Below are positions 34,236-43,552 of a stretch of DNA of 64,000 bases, in pieces. A program made the translations under genes and the position numbers. The notes under the pieces are model-generated. The model ran no database searches. It saw only the letters and a program-made list of their open reading frames with translations, and was not told the DNA's origin. The DNA is from Salinirussus salinus (GTDB lineage: Archaea > Halobacteriota > Halobacteria > Halobacteriales > Haloarculaceae): the NCBI RefSeq assembly GCF_009831455.1, contig NZ_WOWO01000004.1, forward strand, positions 620,001 through 684,000, read 5' to 3'. Each line of letters starts with the position of its first letter. Within the stretch, counting starts at the first letter, position 1.

Positions 34236-36437
34236 ATGGAGCGTCGCAAGGACGACGCGCCCGCCCCTGACGCCCCCGCCTCCGACGGGGACCCCTCCAC
34301 CGACACCGCGGGAGACGAGACGCCGTCCGAAGTTCCCCCGGCCGACGAGTCGGCCCACGCCCTTGAGCGCGTGCTGACGGCGGCCGGCCGGGTGAAGCTG
34401 TGGCAGGTCATCGTCGCCGCCGTCGTCCTCGCCGCCCTCGCACGGCTGGTCTTCCTCGGCGCCCGGACGGCCCACTGGGACGAGGCCCGCGTCGCCCACT
34501 GGGTCGTCCACTACGACGAGTTCGGCCACTTCGCCTACCGCCCCATCGTCCACGGCCCGCTGGTCCAGCACGTCGACCAGGTGCTCGTCTCGGCGCTTGG
34601 CGCGACCGACTTCGCGGTCCGGCTGCCGGTCGCGCTCGTCGGCGCCGCCCTCCCGGCGACGGCCTACCTCTTCCGCGAGCACCTCGACCGCGACGAGGTG
34701 GTGGCGATGGCCCTCTTTCTCGCCGCCAACTCCGTGGTGCTGTACTACTCGCGGTTCATGCGCAGCGACATCTTGGTGGCGACCTTCATGTTCGCGGGGC
34801 TGGGGGTGCTGGTCCGCTACTACGACACCCGCAGGGTCCGGTATCTCTACGCCTTCGGGGCGCTCGCTGCGCTGGGCTTCGCCTCCAAGGAGAACGCCGT
34901 CATCTACGTGCTGACCTGGGTCGGCGCCGCCGCGTTGCTCCTCGACGTCGGCCTCCACCGCCCGCACACCTACCGCACCGGACTGGAGCGGGTCCGGAAC
35001 TCCCGGGTCGGCCGGCTGGGACACCTCATCGTCGGCCTCCTGCTGGTGCCGCTGGACGGGGCGTCGGCGCTTCGCTCGCGGCTGCGGACCCCGCGTGCGA
35101 GCGCCCGGCGGTATCTCCGCACCGCCGCCCACTTCGCCGGCGCCGCGCTCGTCTTTGTCGCGGTCGTCGTCTTCCTCTTCGCCCCCCGCGGTGACGGGCT
35201 CGCGGGCATCTACCTCGGCGAGGTGCCGCCGGGCCAGGTCACCGTGGGGACGGGGCTGTGGGAGGCCCTCGGCCGGCCGCTCGCGTTCCCGGGCTACGCC
35301 GTCGACGTGCTCTCCTACGCCGGGTGGGAGTACGTCAGCTGGTTCGGCCGGGGAGCGGCCGCCGGCAGCGATTCGTTTCTCGACACCTTCGCCTCCTTCT
35401 TTGGCCAGTACCTGGAGGTGATCCTGCTCAACGCGACCGCGGTCGGCGTTTTCGCGCTGTTCGGCTTCCTGTACGAACGGTACGCCAGCCCCCGCTCGCG
35501 CAACATCGTGATGCTCGCCGGCTACGCCGGGCTGGCATCGATCGTCGGCTACCCCCTGGGGACCGACGTCTTCGGGGCGTGGATCGTCGTCCACACCGTC
35601 GTCCCGCTCTCGGTACCGGCCGCGGTCGGGGTCGCGAGGGTCTACCGGTGGGGGAGGGCGGCGGCGCCCCGCGGCGACCCGGTCAGCGCCGCGCTGTTCG
35701 CCGGGCCGGCGCTCGTCTTCGCCTACGGGGTCGTGAGGCTCTTCGCGGCCGGGATCCCCGTCCCGCCGGCGAACCCGGTCCTCGACGCGACCTGGCTACA
35801 CGTCGGCGCGCTCGCGGTCCTGCTGGTCTCGGCCGGGCTCGTCGTCCGCGGGGGGCGGTTCTACGCCGACCGTGACACCGTGGTCACGGGGGTGGTCGCC
35901 GGACTGCTCCTCCTGACGACGCTGCAGGTGGGTGCCGTCGGCCTCGGCTCGGTCTACGGGGAGCCGACCGAGCGGGAGAACGTCCTCGTCCAGTACGCCC
36001 AGCCGGCCGACGACCTGGGCCCGGTGGCCGACCGGCTCGCGGCCGTCGCCGCCGGGAACGGGGACGGTCCCGACCTGGTGGTCTACAGCGAGGCGGCGGA
36101 GAACTCCTTCGTCCGGGAGGCCGGCGAGGACCGCTACCCGCTCGCCTTCCGCCCCATCTGTACGAACTGGCCGGAGACGCTCCCGCTGAACTGGTACATG
36201 GTCTCCGCCGAGGCGACGGTCACCTGCGAGACCCAGCAGCCCGACGTGGTGAACCCGACGTCGACCGCCGAACTGCTGACCGGCGAGAACGGCCCGCCGC
36301 CGATGGTCCTCGCCAAGGAGGGGCAACTCGACGACCTCGACGCCGACTTCGCCGCCCAGTACGAGCGCTCGGTCTACCGGATCCGCGCCTACGGCTCGGA
36401 GGTCACCGTCCTCGTCCACGAGGACTGGCAGGAGTGA
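34236..36437 (+). CDS. Flippase-activity-associated protein Agl23 (TIGR03663-like)
   Basis: This large membrane protein (733 aa) has about a dozen hydrophobic helices. The first extracytoplasmic loop contains HWDEARVAHWVVHYDEFGHFAYRPIVHGP, with the Asp/Glu pattern of GT-C glycosyltransferase relatives. The family is annotated as Agl23, associated with flipping of dolichol-linked N-glycans. The C-terminal 150 residues are exported and hydrophilic. ATG 34236 follows a box-like caaggattct about 30 bp upstream; the longer upstream frame overlaps ribH antisense. It is divergent from ribH. Confidence 0.8.
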   Translation: MERRKDDAPAPDAPASDGDPSTDTAGDETPSEVPPADESAHALERVLTAAGRVKLWQVIVAAVVLAALARLVFLGARTAHWDEARVAHWVVHYDEFGHFAYRPIVHGPLVQHVDQVLVSALGATDFAVRLPVALVGAALPATAYLFREHLDRDEVVAMALFLAANSVVLYYSRFMRSDILVATFMFAGLGVLVRYYDTRRVRYLYAFGALAALGFASKENAVIYVLTWVGAAALLLDVGLHRPHTYRTGLERVRNSRVGRLGHLIVGLLLVPLDGASALRSRLRTPRASARRYLRTAAHFAGAALVFVAVVVFLFAPRGDGLAGIYLGEVPPGQVTVGTGLWEALGRPLAFPGYAVDVLSYAGWEYVSWFGRGAAAGSDSFLDTFASFFGQYLEVILLNATAVGVFALFGFLYERYASPRSRNIVMLAGYAGLASIVGYPLGTDVFGAWIVVHTVVPLSVPAAVGVARVYRWGRAAAPRGDPVSAALFAGPALVFAYGVVRLFAAGIPVPPANPVLDATWLHVGALAVLLVSAGLVVRGGRFYADRDTVVTGVVAGLLLLTTLQVGAVGLGSVYGEPTERENVLVQYAQPADDLGPVADRLAAVAAGNGDGPDLVVYSEAAENSFVREAGEDRYPLAFRPICTNWPETLPLNWYMVSAEATVTCETQQPDVVNPTSTAELLTGENGPPPMVLAKEGQLDDLDADFAAQYERSVYRIRAYGSEVTVLVHEDWQE

Positions 36438-36576
36438 GTGCCGACGGCCGGGCGCCCGGGGGGTTCAGAGCCTCCTAAACGACCCGGACGCCCACTCGGA
36501 CGCCGGGAAGGCAGCCCGGCCCGAGCAAGTCGCAGGGGCCGGTCGACTTATTGTTTCTGAGAGAGAAATTCATACC

Positions 36577-36966
36577 ATGAGTAAAGAAACGGACGTATTC
36601 CAGCGACTCGAACAGGGCCTCGACCGCGTTCGTCAGGCAGTCAACGAGGCGATCGACGCATCACAGGAGACCGGCGAGCAACTCCGGACCGACGTGCAAA
36701 GCTCGATCGACGCGCTGGATAGCCAGCTCGACAGCCTACAGCGCCAAACGAAAGCGGAGCTGGACGAGACCATCGAGGGGTCGAAGGGGCTGAGCGAAGG
36801 GGTTCGCGACGAAGCGAACGAGACGATCGACGAGCTCGAAGCCGGCCTCGAGACGCTGCGAACCACGACATCGGAGATGAGCGAGGACGCCAGACAGGAG
36901 GCCACTGACGCCATCGACAGACTCCAGGCAGAACTGGACGAACTCCGGGAACGGGTCGAGCAGTAG
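36577..36966 (+). CDS. Amphipathic coiled-coil protein, function unknown
   Basis: This 129-residue protein is almost entirely charged amphipathic helix with hydrophobic residues at heptad or 11-residue spacing and no Cys, Trp or Pro. It resembles phasin-, apolipoprotein- or DUF-type coiled-coil proteins that coat lipid or polymer surfaces or form bundles. The ATG at 36577 follows an A/T-rich box ttattgttt (about 36548-36556). It is alone, between agl23 and purK. I cannot assign a function. Confidence 0.7.
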   Translation: MSKETDVFQRLEQGLDRVRQAVNEAIDASQETGEQLRTDVQSSIDALDSQLDSLQRQTKAELDETIEGSKGLSEGVRDEANETIDELEAGLETLRTTTSEMSEDARQEATDAIDRLQAELDELRERVEQ

Positions 36967-37033
36967 CCTCCCGACTCACCGCACCTGGTCCCGACGCGTG
37001 ACGCTTAAGCGGGTCGGTCCGGAACCGGGCGGT

Positions 37034-38194
37034 ATGTCACTGGGGTCGCCCGGGCCCGTCCTGGGTGTGGTCGGCGGCGGACAGCTCGGACGGATGCTCG
37101 GGGAGGCGGCCGGCCCGCTCGGCGTCGAGGTCGTGGTGTCGGACCCGACGCCGGACTGCCCGGCCACGCCGGTCGTCCGCGACCAGGTCGTCGGCGACTT
37201 CGACGACGAGGCGGCCATCCGCGAGCTCGCCGAGCGCGCGGACTACCTCACCTTCGAGATCGAACTCGCGGACCCCGACGCCATGGAGCGGGTGTCCGAG
37301 GCGACGGGGACGCCGGTCCACCCCGCCCCCGACACGCTGCGGGTCATTCAGGACAAGCTCGTCCAGAAGCGCCGCCTGCAGGAGGCCGGCGTCCCGGTCC
37401 CGGAGTTCCGGGCGGTCGACACCGAGACGGAGCTCCGCGAGGCCCTCGACGACCTGGGGTACCCGGCGATGCTCAAGGCACGCGAGGGCGGCTACGACGG
37501 CCGGGGGAACGTCCCCGTCGAATCCCCCGGGGGGGTCGCCGAGGCGTTCGAGGCCATCGACGGCCCGGCGATGGTCGAGGCGTTCGTCGACTTCGAGCGC
37601 GAGCTGGCGGTCATGGGCTGTCTCGGCGAGGGGGAGCGCGACACCTTCCCCGTCACCGAGACGGTCCACCGCGAGGAGATCCTCCGGGAGACCGTCTCGC
37701 CCGCTCGCGCCTCCGAGCAGGTCCGGGAGCGCGCCCGCGAGGTCGCCCGGGACGTCCTCGACGTCATGGAGGGGCGGGGCGTCTACGGGATCGAACTCTT
37801 CGAGACGGCCGACGGGGAGGTGCTGCTCAACGAGATCGCGCCCCGGCCACACAACTCCGGGCACTGGACTATCGAGGGCTGTCACACCTCCCAGTTCGAG
37901 CAACACGTCCGCGCCGTCACCGGCCGGCCGCTGGGGACGACCGAGCGCCGCGTCCCAACCGCCAGCGCGAACGTTCTGGGCGACGTGGACGAGCGCCAGC
38001 CCGCGACGCTCCGGGGGGTCGACGACGCGCTCGCCCGCCAGCGGCTCGCGCTGCACTGGTACGGCAAGCGGGAGGTCTACCGGCTCCGGAAGATGGGTCA
38101 CCTCACGCTCCCCGCGGCCGGCGGGGACAGCGACCCGACGGCGCTGCTGGAGGCCGTGCGGACAGTCCGGGACGGGCTGACCTTCGAGGCGTAG
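37034..38194 (+). CDS. 5-(carboxyamino)imidazole ribonucleotide synthase PurK
   Basis: PurK uses ATP and bicarbonate to convert AIR to N5-CAIR in purine synthesis. The 386-residue ATP-grasp protein has VVGGGQLGRMLGEAA at the N-terminus, KAREGGYDGRGN (ATP loop), and EIAPRPHNSGHWTIEGC near the metal-binding region. ATG 37034 gives MSLGSPGPVLGVVGGGQ; an upstream ATG at 36998 is less likely. purE lies about 650 bp downstream, separated by an oppositely oriented membrane protein gene. Confidence 0.94.
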   Translation: MSLGSPGPVLGVVGGGQLGRMLGEAAGPLGVEVVVSDPTPDCPATPVVRDQVVGDFDDEAAIRELAERADYLTFEIELADPDAMERVSEATGTPVHPAPDTLRVIQDKLVQKRRLQEAGVPVPEFRAVDTETELREALDDLGYPAMLKAREGGYDGRGNVPVESPGGVAEAFEAIDGPAMVEAFVDFERELAVMGCLGEGERDTFPVTETVHREEILRETVSPARASEQVRERAREVARDVLDVMEGRGVYGIELFETADGEVLLNEIAPRPHNSGHWTIEGCHTSQFEQHVRAVTGRPLGTTERRVPTASANVLGDVDERQPATLRGVDDALARQRLALHWYGKREVYRLRKMGHLTLPAAGGDSDPTALLEAVRTVRDGLTFEA

Positions 38195-38200
38195 CCCGGG

Positions 38201-38764
38201 CTACGGGACGAGCCGGTTCGTGAGGTACGCGGCGCCGGCGCCACCCAGGACCGCCCCGACGCCCACCGTGAGCGGGTACAGGACGCCGATGCCGCCGAAG
38301 TTCCGCGGGTCGAGGGGGGCGCCGGTGAGCGCGCGCAGGACGAGCAGCGCCACGAGGGGGACGCCGAAGCCTGCGGCGGCGCCGGCGCCGCCCGTCGCGC
38401 CCACGGACAGCGACGGCCCGTCCAGGCGGAGGGCTGCCACGACCCCCGCGAGCGTCGCCACCACCGGCGACAGCACGACGACCTCGAACAGGGCGTTGAG
38501 GGCGACCTGCGTCGGCGAGAGGGCGACCGTCGGCCCCTCCGCGAACCCGCGAGTCTCCCCGAGCACGGACTGGAGCGCGCCCGGGAGACCGAACGCGAGG
38601 ACGAGAAGGGCGAACAGCGCCACGCTGTAGGCCACGAACCGCCCCCGGTCGGTCGCTCTCAGCCACCCGCCGGCCCGCTCCCACGGGAACTGCGGGTCCC
38701 ACTCCGCTCGCTCGCCGGCCGGCGGGTCCCCGTCACTCTCGTCGGCTGGAGGGCCTGCACTCAT
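38201..38764 (-). CDS. Four-helix membrane protein, function unknown
   Basis: The 187-residue product has a hydrophilic, acidic N-terminus (1-45) and about four membrane helices (about 48-68, 88-110, 120-142 and 155-178), rich in Gly/Ala/Val. The ATG at 38764 is the only one close to the first helix. It lies convergent with purK and divergent from purE. No functional motif is seen; similar haloarchaeal proteins carry DUF labels. Confidence 0.65.
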   Translation of the reverse strand: MSAGPPADESDGDPPAGERAEWDPQFPWERAGGWLRATDRGRFVAYSVALFALLVLAFGLPGALQSVLGETRGFAEGPTVALSPTQVALNALFEVVVLSPVVATLAGVVAALRLDGPSLSVGATGGAGAAAGFGVPLVALLVLRALTGAPLDPRNFGGIGVLYPLTVGVGAVLGGAGAAYLTNRLVP

Positions 38765-38848
38765 ACGCGCACGGTTACGACCCCGAAGGATATGTTTTCG
38801 GGGAGAGACGGGGGAACGCTTACGGGCGCGACCGCCCCACCGTCGTGC

Positions 38849-39490
38849 ATGACCGACGCCGTGCAGTCGCTGGTCGACCAGCTCCACGAGCAGGCGGCGA
38901 TGGACCGCCCGGACGCCGGGACGCCCGAGATAGGCGTCATCATGGGTTCGGACTCGGACCTGGACGTGATGGCCGGCTCCGAGGAGGGTAGGCCCGGTGC
39001 CTACGACGTGCTGACCGAGCACCTCGGCTTCGCGGAGCAGACCGACTACGGGGACCCGCCGGAGGCACGCTTCACCTTCGAGACGTTCGTGGTCTCGGCC
39101 CACCGGACGCCGGACCTGATGTACGCCTACGCGGAGACGGCCGAGGCCCGCGGGCTCGACGTCATAATCGCCGGTGCCGGAGGGAAGTCGGCGGACCTGC
39201 CGAACATGACCGCCTCCATCGCCTACCCGCTGCCCGTCGTCGGCGTCCCGGTCCAGGAGAAGTCCGTCGACTCGGTGATCGGGATGCCACAGGGGGCGCC
39301 GCTGGTCGCGGTCGACGCGGGGAAGTCGTTCAACGCGGCGCTGTCGGCCGTCCAGGTCCTCGCGCGCGAGCACGAGGAGCTGCGCGAGCGGCTCGTGGCG
39401 TATCACGAGGGGCTGCGCGAGGGCGTGGGAACGGTCTCGCGGGACCTGCACGAACTCGGGACGCCGGGCTTTCGCGAACGGGACGGGTGA
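38849..39490 (+). CDS. N5-carboxyaminoimidazole ribonucleotide mutase PurE
   Basis: PurE rearranges N5-CAIR to CAIR, the step after PurK. The 213-residue protein has GVIMGSDSDLDVM (about 29-41), VSAHRTPDLMYAY with the catalytic His, GAGGKSADLPNMTAS and VGVPVQEKSVDS. An insert of about 30 residues (around 44-75) separates the first two blocks, a haloarchaeal feature compared with bacterial PurE. ATG 38849 is used; an upstream ATG at 38792 would overlap the divergent promoter. Confidence 0.94.
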   Translation: MTDAVQSLVDQLHEQAAMDRPDAGTPEIGVIMGSDSDLDVMAGSEEGRPGAYDVLTEHLGFAEQTDYGDPPEARFTFETFVVSAHRTPDLMYAYAETAEARGLDVIIAGAGGKSADLPNMTASIAYPLPVVGVPVQEKSVDSVIGMPQGAPLVAVDAGKSFNAALSAVQVLAREHEELRERLVAYHEGLREGVGTVSRDLHELGTPGFRERDG

Positions 39491-39666
39491 GCGGACACCG
39501 TCGGTGCGGTCGTGGTGGGGTGCTGGCCGCGCGCCCGGCCCGAGACACCGCGCTCGCGGCCCGCTCGGCCCGGCGAGCACCCTCGCACGGGTGGACACCC
39601 GGCCAGTTCCGGCCGGCCGGGTCGACCTTTTTGTGCGCCGTCGGTCGTTCTACGGGGCGGAAATGA

Positions 39667-39680
39667 ATCCTTATATGGGG
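39667..39680 (+). promoter_or_regulatory. Promoter of the nuo operon
   Basis: The sequence aatccttatatggg (39667-39680) contains a good archaeal TATA element about 40 bp before the nuoA ATG (39716). The predicted leader is roughly 15-20 nt and contains a purine-rich aggagcc. Confidence 0.5.
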
Positions 39681-39715
39681 GCACTCCAAAGAAGCGGACG
39701 ATAGGAGCCACCGGT

Positions 39716-40138
39716 ATGACAAACGCATGGATCGCCATCGGGGCACTCGCCGCAGTCGCCATCATCATCCCGCTGAGTATGATGCTGATATCGTGGCTGT
39801 TGCGGCCGAGCGTCCCGGAACAGGGGAAGCGCGCTACCTACGAGAGCGGCGAGATCCCGACGGGCTCCAGCAGGTCGATCAAGTTCAACATCCAGTACTA
39901 CATGGTCGCCCTGCTGTTCGTCGTCTTCGACATCGAGACCGTCCTGATCTTCCCGTGGACAGTCATCTACAGCGACGCCGTGAGTCAGGCGGGGCTGTTC
40001 AGGGCGCTGGTCCCGATGCTCGCGTTTATCGGGATCCTCGTCGTCGGGCTCGCGTGGGCGTGGCGCAACGGCGCTGTCGAGTGGGTCCGCAGCGAGCGGG
40101 CTGACGACCAGCGCATCGAACGGACCGAGGGATCATGA
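39716..40138 (+). CDS. NADH dehydrogenase-like complex I subunit NuoA
   Basis: NuoA is a membrane subunit of the proton-pumping complex I core. The 140-residue protein has three helices (about 5-28, 60-82 and 92-114) and the conserved cytoplasmic loop YESGEIPTG...FNIQYYMVALLFVVFDIETVLIFPW. ATG 39716 follows a TATA box; the longer open frame begins inside an antisense-rich stretch. It overlaps nuoB by 4 bp (ATGA) and begins the operon nuoA-B-CD-H-I. Confidence 0.93.
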   Translation: MTNAWIAIGALAAVAIIIPLSMMLISWLLRPSVPEQGKRATYESGEIPTGSSRSIKFNIQYYMVALLFVVFDIETVLIFPWTVIYSDAVSQAGLFRALVPMLAFIGILVVGLAWAWRNGAVEWVRSERADDQRIERTEGS

Positions 40139-40830
40139 GCAAAAACGAACTCCACGACACGCTGGACCAGGCACAGAGCACACAGGAGGCACGGATGGGC
40201 GAGGGCGTCGACAGCCGCTTCAACTCGAAGCTCCGGGAGGCCTTCGGGTCGACCCCCTTCATCCTCACCAAGTTCGACAAGTTCATGAACTGGGTTCGGG
40301 GGTCCTCGATGTTCATGCTGCTCTTCGGGATCGCCTGCTGTTCCATCGAGATGATGCACACCTACGCGGTCAAACACGACCTCGACCGCTTCGGTGCGGG
40401 CGTCCCCCGCGCGTCGCCGCGGCAGGCCGACGTGATCATCGTCCCCGGGACGATCGTCTCGAAGTTCGCCCCCCGGATGAAGCGGGTCTACGACCAGATG
40501 CCCGAGCCCAAGTTCGTCGTCTCGATGGGCTCGTGTACCATCTCGGGTGGCCCGTTCCAGGAGGGGTACAACGTCATCAAGGGCGTCGAGGAGGTCATCC
40601 CGGTCGACATCCACGTTCCCGGCTGTCCGCCCCGCCCCGAGGCGCTGATCTACGGGATCGCCAAACTCCAGGAGCGGATCGCCAACGGCGAGACCGCGCC
40701 GGTGACGGTCAAGCCGTACGAGCTGGAGCAGTTCGGGGACCTGGAGCAGGACGAGCTGGTGACCAAGCTGGCCGACCAGGTCGACGAGGACGACCTCGTG
40801 ATGCGGTACAACTGGGCCAACTCGCCATAA
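40135..40830 (+). CDS. Complex I subunit NuoB (cluster N2)
   Basis: NuoB holds the terminal 4Fe-4S cluster N2 next to the quinone site. The four cysteine ligands are Cys68-Cys69 (GIACCSIE), Cys134 (GSCTISGG) and Cys164 (PGCPPRPE). The 231-residue protein has an N-terminal extension of about 30 residues and an acidic C-terminal tail, both usual in haloarchaea. Start overlaps nuoA; nuoCD follows after one base. Confidence 0.96.
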   Translation: MSKNELHDTLDQAQSTQEARMGEGVDSRFNSKLREAFGSTPFILTKFDKFMNWVRGSSMFMLLFGIACCSIEMMHTYAVKHDLDRFGAGVPRASPRQADVIIVPGTIVSKFAPRMKRVYDQMPEPKFVVSMGSCTISGGPFQEGYNVIKGVEEVIPVDIHVPGCPPRPEALIYGIAKLQERIANGETAPVTVKPYELEQFGDLEQDELVTKLADQVDEDDLVMRYNWANSP

Positions 40831-40831
40831 C

Positions 40832-42508
40832 ATGAGTCTCGAAGAACCACAGCAACCGGACGCGGGGGTAACGGCCGAGGGCGACCTCGACTACGACGAG
40901 CTCGCGGACCTGCTCGGCGAGCGCGTGCTCGACCGGGAGGAACACGTCAACGCCGAGGGGTTCGTCGTCCGACCGGACGAGGTCGAGGACACCCTCTCGA
41001 CGCTGAAACAGGAGGCGGGCTTCGACCACCTCTCCTGTGTCACCGCACAGGATTACCAGGACCGCTACGAGTCGATCTACCACCTCAAGAAGTACGACGA
41101 CCCGACCCAGGAGCTGTCCGTGGTGGTGCCGACGACCCGCGACGACCCGACGAGCGAGTCCGCCGCGGGCGTGTTCGACACCGCCAACTGGCAGGAACGG
41201 GAGGCTTTCGACCTCGTCGGGGTCGATTACGAGGGTCACCCCGACCCCCGGCGGATCCTCCTGCCCGAGACCTGGCAGGGCCACCCCCTCTCCCAGGACT
41301 ACAACCAGGACAAGCCACAGATCGTCCCGCTGCGCGAGCACGCCAACCCCGTCGAGGAGCGGACGGAGGTGCCCGAGGAGTCGGACACGATGTTCATCAA
41401 CATCGGACCCCACCACCCCGCCACCCACGGCGTGCTCCACATCAAGACGACGCTCGACGGCGAGCAGGTCGCCGACGTCGACCCGGACGTGGGCTATCTC
41501 CACCGCTGCGAGGAGCAGATGTGCCAGCAGTCGACCTACCGCCACCAGATCATGCCCTACCCCGACCGGTGGGACTACATCTCGGCCGGCATCCTCAACG
41601 AGTGGGCCTACGCCCGCGCCGCCGAGGACCTGGCGGACCTCGACGTTCCGGAGTACGCCCAGGTCATCCGGACGATGTCCGCGGAGATGTGCCGGATCGC
41701 CGCCCACCTGCTGGCGATCGGCACCTTCGCGCTGGACATCTACGGCGACTTCACGGCCATCTTCATGTACGCCATCCGGGACCGCGAGGTCCTCCAGAAC
41801 CTGCTGGAGGAGCTCACCGGTCAGCGGCTGATGTTCAACTACCTCCGGCTGGGCGGGGTGGCCTGGGACCTGCCCGAGCCCCGCGAGGAGTACTTCGAGA
41901 TGGTGCGCGATTTCCTCGACGAGTGGCCCTCCCGGCTCGAGGAGTATCACAACCTCCTCACCTCCAACGAGCTGTTCCAGATGCGCGTGGTCGACACGGG
42001 CATTCTCCCGCCGGAGGAGGCGAAATCCTACGGCGCGACCGGGCCAGTGGCGCGCGGGTCGGGGATCGACTACGACCTGCGCCGGGACGACCCCTACGGC
42101 TACTACGACCAGCTCGACTGGAACGTCGTCACCGACGACGGCTGTGACAACTTCGCGCGGGCCTCGGTGCGGCTCCGGGAGATGGAGGAGTCGGCCCGGA
42201 TCATCGAGCAGTGTGTCGACCTGCTCGAGGACTGGCCCGAGGACGAACGCGAGATCCAGTCCAACGTCCCCCGCACGCTCAAGCCCGACCCCGACACGGA
42301 GATCTACCGGGCCGTCGAGGCCGCGAAGGGGGAGCTGGGGATCTACATGCGCTCGGACGGGACCGACAAGCCCGCCCGGTTCAAGATCCGCAGCCCCTGC
42401 TTTTGCAATCTCCAGACGCTGCCGGTGATGTCCGAAGGGGAGTACATCCCCGACATGATCGCCGCGCTGGGCAGCCTCGATATCGTGCTGGGTGAGGTGG
42501 ATAGATGA
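40832..42508 (+). CDS. Fused complex I subunit NuoCD
   Basis: This 558-residue protein fuses NuoC (about 1-170, containing YESIYHLKKYDD and WQEREAFDLVGVDYEGHPDPRRILLP) with NuoD (about 185-558, starting MFINIGPHHPATHGVLH). The NuoD half provides the quinone-binding cavity (HHPATHG) and GVAWDLP and ends with VLGEVDR. Fusion is normal in haloarchaea. The donor is probably not NADH via NuoEFG, which are absent from haloarchaeal complex I. It overlaps nuoH by ATGA. Confidence 0.95.
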   Translation: MSLEEPQQPDAGVTAEGDLDYDELADLLGERVLDREEHVNAEGFVVRPDEVEDTLSTLKQEAGFDHLSCVTAQDYQDRYESIYHLKKYDDPTQELSVVVPTTRDDPTSESAAGVFDTANWQEREAFDLVGVDYEGHPDPRRILLPETWQGHPLSQDYNQDKPQIVPLREHANPVEERTEVPEESDTMFINIGPHHPATHGVLHIKTTLDGEQVADVDPDVGYLHRCEEQMCQQSTYRHQIMPYPDRWDYISAGILNEWAYARAAEDLADLDVPEYAQVIRTMSAEMCRIAAHLLAIGTFALDIYGDFTAIFMYAIRDREVLQNLLEELTGQRLMFNYLRLGGVAWDLPEPREEYFEMVRDFLDEWPSRLEEYHNLLTSNELFQMRVVDTGILPPEEAKSYGATGPVARGSGIDYDLRRDDPYGYYDQLDWNVVTDDGCDNFARASVRLREMEESARIIEQCVDLLEDWPEDEREIQSNVPRTLKPDPDTEIYRAVEAAKGELGIYMRSDGTDKPARFKIRSPCFCNLQTLPVMSEGEYIPDMIAALGSLDIVLGEVDR

Positions 42509-43542
42509 CGCTGCCGGAGACGATCAACGGGCTGTTGCCCATCGGCGGCCTCGCCGGCGAGGTGCTCGCGGCGTTCATCGGCGCCGCGCTCATCGGGACG
42601 ATCATGCTCGCGAACACCGCGGTCGCGGGCCCGTGGGCGAAACGGAAGATCACCGCGAAGTTCACCGACCGGATCGCGGTCAACCGCGTTGGCCCCGCGG
42701 GACTGTTGATCATCGTCGCCGACGCCGTCCGACTGCTCGCGAAGGAGCTCGTGGTGCCGGAGGGCGTCGACCGCCCGGCCTGGGACTTCGCGCCGCTTCT
42801 GATCGCCTCTTCGGCGCTTCTGGGCTTTGCGGTCATCCCGATGGGGAGCGGGCTCCAGCTCGCCGACCCCGACATCGGGCTCGCCTTCGTCTTCGCGGTC
42901 GCGTCGATGGCGTCGCTGGGGCTGTTGATGGCCGGCTACGCGTCGAACAACAAGTACTCGTTTCTGGGCGGGCTGCGCGCGGTCGCACAGAATCTCGCCT
43001 ACGAGATCCCGCTCGTGCTGACGGGCGCGTCGGTGGTCATCTTCACCGGCACGCTCCAGATGTCGGAGATCGTCGCCGCCCAGCAGAGCGCACTCTTCAC
43101 GCTCGGCCCCATCACGATCCCCTCGTGGTTCGCCTTCGTCAACCCCTTCGCGTTCGTTCTCTTCATGATCGCGAACCTCGCGGAGGTCGGGCGCAACCCC
43201 TTCGACATCCCGGAGGCGCCGACGGAGATCGTCGCCGGCTACCAGACCGAGTACTCCTCGGTCTACTTCGTGCTCGTCTACCTGGGGGAGTTCGTCCACA
43301 TCTTCCTCGGCGGCGCCATCGCGACGACGCTGTTCCTCGGTGGCCCCGCGGGACCGCTGCTGCCAGGCTTCGTGTGGTTCCTGATCAAGATCTGGGCGGT
43401 GTTCCTGTTCACCCAGTGGGCGCGGTCGGCGCTGCCCCGGGTACGGATCGACCAGCTCATCCAGATCGGCTGGAAGGGGATGCTCGTGCTCTCCTTCGCC
43501 AATCTGGTGCTGACTGCGGTGATCGTGGGAGCGATCGCATAA
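42505..43542 (+). CDS. Complex I membrane subunit NuoH
   Basis: NuoH links the peripheral arm to the membrane arm and forms part of the quinone chamber. The 345-residue protein has about eight helices and the conserved segments NRVGPAGLLIIVADAVRLLAKE, ANLAEVGRNPFDIPEAPTEIVAGYQTEYSS and RSALPRVRIDQLIQIGWK. It overlaps nuoCD by 4 bp, and nuoI follows after 10 bp. Confidence 0.96.
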   Translation: MTLPETINGLLPIGGLAGEVLAAFIGAALIGTIMLANTAVAGPWAKRKITAKFTDRIAVNRVGPAGLLIIVADAVRLLAKELVVPEGVDRPAWDFAPLLIASSALLGFAVIPMGSGLQLADPDIGLAFVFAVASMASLGLLMAGYASNNKYSFLGGLRAVAQNLAYEIPLVLTGASVVIFTGTLQMSEIVAAQQSALFTLGPITIPSWFAFVNPFAFVLFMIANLAEVGRNPFDIPEAPTEIVAGYQTEYSSVYFVLVYLGEFVHIFLGGAIATTLFLGGPAGPLLPGFVWFLIKIWAVFLFTQWARSALPRVRIDQLIQIGWKGMLVLSFANLVLTAVIVGAIA

Positions 43543-43552
43543 GGAGGACATC

